Positions 23,614-26,917 of a DNA stretch of 26,917 nt are shown here, one piece after another. The DNA comes from Acidobacteria bacterium AH-259-L09 (GTDB lineage: Bacteria > Acidobacteriota > UBA6911 > RPQK01): assembly GCA_027717875.1 (NCBI GenBank), contig JALLOL010000007.1, positions 1-26,917 of the forward strand. Direction: 5' to 3'. The notes under the pieces were generated by a model. It was not told the origin of the DNA, made no database searches, and saw only the letters and a list, made by a program, of their open reading frames with translations. The first letter of the stretch is position 1. Each line of letters begins with the position of its first letter. The translations under genes were made by a program, and so were the position numbers.

Positions 23614-24861
23614 TTAGAGCATCCCCTTAAACCGCTTCTCGTCCACGGTAAAGTTAGGAAAGATTGCGTTGGCGTTTTTACAGCTCAGATGGCGAACCAG
23701 TGCTTCCGCGAACACATCGCGAAAGTCTGTTGTCAAGGCCAGATCTCGTCCCTCGTAGAGCTGCTCTGGGGCAAGACCGGGCCAATCTCCGTATACCTTT
23801 GCTCCCTTGACCGGCCCACCCAGAACAAACATCACGTTGGCGTGACCATGATCGGTGCCAGCGTTACCGTTTTCGTGAACGGTTCGTCCAAATTCTGACA
23901 TGGTGAGCACCACCACATCTTCCATCTGATCATCCAAATCTCGGTGGAGAGCCGCAAGGCCCTGACCAAACTCGCGCAGCCGATTGCTCAGCTGTCCGTT
24001 GATTCCTCCCTCGTTGATGTGGTGATCCCATCCGCCGATATCAACGAACGCCACTTCCAATCCGATGTCAGCCTTGATCAGTTGGACAACTTGCTTCAGG
24101 CTTTGGCCGAAGCGACCTGGCGGATACTCCACTCCCGCTGCAGGTTGATACTGACCGGGATCGGCTTTCTTGAGAAAATCAATTGCTTCAAACATTTCCC
24201 GGGCGGTACCCGATAGAAGAGAGTTCGTATCCTGGTCATAAAGCGTCTGGTAAGCGGAGCGGACCTGCTTTCGGGCTCGACCGGCATTCAGGTCAAAAGC
24301 GTTGATGTTTGCCAATGCAATCGCTGCAGCCTTCCCCTTGAGGGAGCGAGAAAGCCTCGTTCCCATTGCAACGCCTCGAAAGGAGGTCCGTTTTGGCTCC
24401 GGATTCTGCTGTAGATAGCGATTTAACCATCCGTCGGAGACCTTCTTATCACCGGGCGCTGCCGATTCCATGAAATCCTGAGCATCGAAGTGAGAGCGCG
24501 TGGAATTGGGGGATCCGGCAGCATGGATGATGGCCAATTCGCCCTTCTTGTAAAGACTCAGGAGAGGCTCCAGCGAGGGATGGAGTCCAAAAAAACCATT
24601 CAGGTCCAGCGCAGACTCCTGACCAGATTTGGGGGCCGGAATGGCTATGGTGGAGCGTCTCGAGTAATATTCCTTCTCACCGAAAGGCACAACGGTGTTT
24701 AGCCCGTCAACTCCACCCCGTTGAAAGACTGCGATGAGGATTTTCTTGCGTCGGCTGTCCCCTGGAGCACCCAACGCCGTGCGCAAAAGAAAAGTAGGTA
24801 CCATTCCCATTCCTACAAGGGTAAGTCCACCATTCTTGAGAAAGATGCGTCGGGTAATCAT
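23614..24861 (-). CDS. DUF1501 exported protein with Tat signal
   Basis: A 415-residue protein with an N-terminal twin-arginine signal (TRRIFLK, Arg4-Arg5, then a hydrophobic stretch ending near AlaLeuGlyAla), so folded export through Tat is predicted. The mature part has the DUF1501 pattern: V-F-Q-R-G-G-V-D-G-L-N-T-V-V-P, G-G-W-D-H-H, M-S-E-F-G-R-T and G-T-D-H-G-H-A-N. The family is related to alkaline phosphatase/sulfatase-type folds, and its precise activity is unknown. The ATG (24859-24861) has a GGGAGG site. It lies 10 bp after the DUF1800 stop codon and is surely co-transcribed. This pairing is widespread in Planctomycetes, Acidobacteria and Bacteroidetes. Confidence 0.94.
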   Translation of the reverse strand: MITRRIFLKNGGLTLVGMGMVPTFLLRTALGAPGDSRRKKILIAVFQRGGVDGLNTVVPFGEKEYYSRRSTIAIPAPKSGQESALDLNGFFGLHPSLEPLLSLYKKGELAIIHAAGSPNSTRSHFDAQDFMESAAPGDKKVSDGWLNRYLQQNPEPKRTSFRGVAMGTRLSRSLKGKAAAIALANINAFDLNAGRARKQVRSAYQTLYDQDTNSLLSGTAREMFEAIDFLKKADPGQYQPAAGVEYPPGRFGQSLKQVVQLIKADIGLEVAFVDIGGWDHHINEGGINGQLSNRLREFGQGLAALHRDLDDQMEDVVVLTMSEFGRTVHENGNAGTDHGHANVMFVLGGPVKGAKVYGDWPGLAPEQLYEGRDLALTTDFRDVFAEALVRHLSCKNANAIFPNFTVDEKRFKGML

Positions 24862-24871
24862 TTTTACCTCC

Positions 24872-26737
24872 CTACCTTTTCTGAAATTGAGGTGAACCCA
24901 GCATAAAGGCTGCTGCGATCACCTGCTTTGTTATTGGGGTCCGCTTGACACCAGCCGGGCGGGCGTCTTGTCGATTGGCTTTGCTTAGCAGCAACCGGGT
25001 CTGTTCGCCCTGCCCAGGATCGGGCTCGGGAAGTCCGAGCTTCTGGAACAGCGGCTGAGCAGCTTCCAGATCCGTCTGAACCCGTGGGATTCGATTTGCA
25101 GCCAGGGCTATGGCAAAATTCAGACGCTTCAGCAAGGAGTTGGTGTTGATCCAGGCAGAGGCCACATCGGGGTAGCCTGTAGGTTCCAGACAGAGGTAAA
25201 GCGCTTCTCCCATCTCAGTCAATGCCCGCAGCAAATAGCGCTCCGGCTCGACCTCCGCACCCACAGCACGCAAGGAACTGACCACTAATTCAAGGGGTTT
25301 CTTGACTTTGGCTTGGTAGATTTGCTCGGAAAAGAATTGGGGATGAGTAAAGATGGTTCTTAAAACCTCCCGGATGTCTCCACCGGTCCGCTCGAAGGTT
25401 CGGCTTGCCGCATTCACCAAGTCTTCCGGAGGGTCGTCCGCCACAAAGCGCCGAACCAGTTTGGTGGAAATGAAGCGCGCAGTCGCAGGGTGCTGGGCCA
25501 GGATCCTGATAACCTGCTCGCCCTCCTCAATACCCGCTGCTTTGATGGTCTGACCCAGCACCACTTTGTCGCCCTTCTCGTGTAGGAGAGGCTCAAAACG
25601 AAAGGCGCCCCGCTGCCGAGGGCGAGTGATGGTCCATCCTGTTAAGCACTTGGCGACCTGGATTACATCTTCCTGGCTATATCCTCCATCAACCCCGAGG
25701 GTGTGCAGCTCCATCAATTCTCTCCCGTAGTTTTCATTAAGCCCTTTGGCTCGACGCAAGGCCAACATCATTTCCCTCATTCTGCGCTGTTCTTCATTCA
25801 AGACACGACCGCCTCGCTCACCTTCTGGGCGTGATCCTCCTCTTCTGGGACGAGCAGCGCCCTGGCGTCGCCTCTGCATGTCACGAAAACGCGCTGCCAG
25901 ACGTTTTCGCAGTGCAGAAACCCGCTTCTCCATAACCTCGGCAGGAGCCGAACTCACCCAGTTGTCAAGATAGAAAAGCATAGCCGGACTCTTGGCGGTT
26001 GCTATCAAAAGATCTTCAAACTTACCTAAAGCTCGGGGACGGATCACGTTCTGCTCAAAATCTGTTGTGAATATCCGATTGAGACCTTTGGCGATGAAAA
26101 CATTAAAGTGATTCATCCAGAAGTCGACCATGACTTCCTGAAGCTGGCGCTCACTGTAAACAGCGCGGAGAAGTTTGGCCAGGGAAAGCTCGATTTGAAT
26201 CTGCCGCAAAGCCATCTGAGCTTTTCTGCGGGCCTCTTGCATTTTCTTCGCTGCTTCGGTGTCTGCAGCTTCGGTGTCTGTCCCCATAGAGGGCTCCATA
26301 GAGGGCTCACGCATGGCGCGATCCGGAGAAGTTTCCTTCTGCATCTCCCCTTGCTTTCCACTTTTTCTTTGGTCGCTTGGTCTCTGCCGTCGAGGCTGCT
26401 GCCGGGTTGGATACATTTCTGCCAGCTCTCCAGTTGTCATGGTTAAGGTTTTGAATTTGGCCAGCTTCCCTTCCACCACAAAATCTGGAATGCTCGTCGG
26501 ATGCAGCTGCTGCTCGATATAGGCCTCGATCCCCACAGCTTTCACCTTCTCAATATCTCCGGGTCCAGGACCGAAACCTAAACGATTGAGCACATGAATG
26601 ATTCTTTGCGCTTCACTCAGTGTCCTCTGCTCAGAACTAGCCCACAAATAGATAGACGACCAGGGCAGGATCAATAAGAAGCAAAGAAGTAAAGCCCAAA
26701 GTGACCCTCCCGTCCTTGTTGAAGTCAAGCTACACAT
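24872..26737 (-). CDS. DUF1800 exported protein
   Basis: A 621-residue protein with an N-terminal signal peptide/membrane anchor (SLWALLLCFLLILPW region, residues 12-32). DUF1800 motifs follow: H-V-L-N-R-L-G-F-G-P-G, M-V-D-F-W-M-N-H-F-N-V-F, N-Y-G-R-E-L-M-E-L-H-T-L-G-V-D-G-G-Y, A-K-C-L-T-G-W-T-I and T-G-Y-P-D-V near the end. The family function is unknown. A low-complexity Arg/Gln/Glu insert (about residues 112-180) contains two in-frame tandem duplications (26253-26307). A second Arg/Gly-rich insert follows near 290-320. The ATG at 26735-26737 has a GGAGGTGA site that can be masked by an upstream CCTCC. It is first in the operon with DUF1501. Confidence 0.93.
   Translation of the reverse strand: MCSLTSTRTGGSLWALLLCFLLILPWSSIYLWASSEQRTLSEAQRIIHVLNRLGFGPGPGDIEKVKAVGIEAYIEQQLHPTSIPDFVVEGKLAKFKTLTMTTGELAEMYPTRQQPRRQRPSDQRKSGKQGEMQKETSPDRAMREPSMEPSMGTDTEAADTEAAKKMQEARRKAQMALRQIQIELSLAKLLRAVYSERQLQEVMVDFWMNHFNVFIAKGLNRIFTTDFEQNVIRPRALGKFEDLLIATAKSPAMLFYLDNWVSSAPAEVMEKRVSALRKRLAARFRDMQRRRQGAARPRRGGSRPEGERGGRVLNEEQRRMREMMLALRRAKGLNENYGRELMELHTLGVDGGYSQEDVIQVAKCLTGWTITRPRQRGAFRFEPLLHEKGDKVVLGQTIKAAGIEEGEQVIRILAQHPATARFISTKLVRRFVADDPPEDLVNAASRTFERTGGDIREVLRTIFTHPQFFSEQIYQAKVKKPLELVVSSLRAVGAEVEPERYLLRALTEMGEALYLCLEPTGYPDVASAWINTNSLLKRLNFAIALAANRIPRVQTDLEAAQPLFQKLGLPEPDPGQGEQTRLLLSKANRQDARPAGVKRTPITKQVIAAAFMLGSPQFQKR
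26253..26307. repeat. In-frame tandem duplications inside the DUF1800 gene
   Basis: A 15-nt unit beginning GCTTCGGTGTCTG occurs twice (26253-26267, 26268-26282). A 12-nt unit CCATAGAGGGCT occurs twice right after it (26284-26295, 26296-26307). Both lengths are multiples of three and repeat short Glu/Ala/Thr/Asp and Ser/Met/Glu/Pro segments of the low-complexity insert. Confidence 0.85.
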
Positions 26738-26743
26738 CGTTCA

Positions 26744-26760
26744 CCTCCAAAATGCGGAGG
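26744..26760 (-). promoter_or_regulatory. Hairpin that can mask the DUF1800 ribosome-binding site
   Basis: In the minus-strand transcript CCTCC (26756-26760) can pair with the GGAGG (26744-26748) of the ribosome site, across a 7-nt loop. The GGAGG lies about six bases before the ATG. Flanking CACC/GGTG can extend the stem with a bulge. It could lower translation of the DUF1800-DUF1501 transcript. Confidence 0.4.
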
Positions 26761-26838
26761 GGTGAAAACCACTCCTTCAATTCGCTGCTACTTGGAATAC
26801 GGACCAGAGAGAGGGATGTTTCAGGCGGGAAAAGGGTT

Positions 26839-26889
26839 CAGAGCCGCGACCGTGAAGGAGCGGAGTAAAACGGGACATTCGCGGCTCTG
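26839..26889. repeat. 11-bp inverted repeat with 29-bp spacer
   Basis: CAGAGCCGCGA (26839-26849) and TCGCGGCTCTG (26879-26889) are perfect reverse complements upstream of the DUF1800 operon. The sequence resembles dispersed palindromes I recall from Acidobacteria and Planctomycetes. A short open minus frame across it ends at a TGA near 26788 and has no recognisable protein character. Confidence 0.7.
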
Positions 26890-26917
26890 CGCGCTTCGCC
26901 ATGATCCGACTTTTACG

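Noticed and set aside
26788..26917. Short minus-strand frame open to the right edge
   Set aside because: It spans an inverted repeat, ends long before the DUF1800 ribosome site, and its sequence looks like translated repeat.

Overview
This window reads as a chromosomal segment from a free-living, moderately GC-rich bacterium, most likely an acidobacterium or a related environmental lineage. The evidence is indirect: a membrane Ser/Thr kinase fused to a TolB/PD40 beta-propeller, a DUF1800 + DUF1501 pair, a LemA + DUF2207 pair, an AddAB nuclease and many short dispersed repeats between genes. There is no rRNA or tRNA gene, phage, insertion sequence, CRISPR array or recognisable defence island. 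Most genes are on the minus strand. Nearly all look intact.

Layout. A possible gene end enters from the left edge (1-216, plus). It is followed by a DUF1059 mini-protein (118-294) and a large receptor-like Ser/Thr kinase with C-terminal propellers (525-3230). A small VOC-fold protein (3523-3849) is the first clear plus-strand gene. The addB-addA pair (4048-10880) is translationally coupled and encodes a helicase/dual-nuclease double-strand-break repair enzyme. Next come a carboxymuconolactone-decarboxylase-like protein and an SDR oxidoreductase (11054-12210), bracketed by two copies of a long palindromic repeat, then a PutP-like sodium symporter (12218-13744) whose C-terminus is written by the repeat. 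A protein of unknown function (possibly DUF6178; 13804-15090) and endonuclease V (15329-15985) flank a 234-bp inverted repeat built of 7-nt units.

Divergent from endonuclease V is lemA-DUF2207 (16077-18396, plus). It runs into a leuA-leuC-leuD leucine biosynthesis operon (21970 down to 18322, minus), and the last 75 bp of DUF2207 and leuD overlap convergently. Beyond leuA are an MFS exporter (22187-23479) and the DUF1800-DUF1501 operon (26737 down to 23614), probably an exported/envelope-associated pair.

The genes form several independent functional blocks: DNA repair (AddAB, endonuclease V), leucine synthesis (leuB is not here), envelope proteins (LemA/DUF2207, DUF1800/DUF1501), signalling (kinase) and transport. 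The most unusual content lies between genes. Heptanucleotide repeat tracts keep exact 7-nt phase while the unit sequence drifts. The two long palindromes bracket a two-gene cassette. Several genes have a TATAAT box only 6-7 nt before the start codon and no Shine-Dalgarno sequence, which suggests leaderless transcripts.
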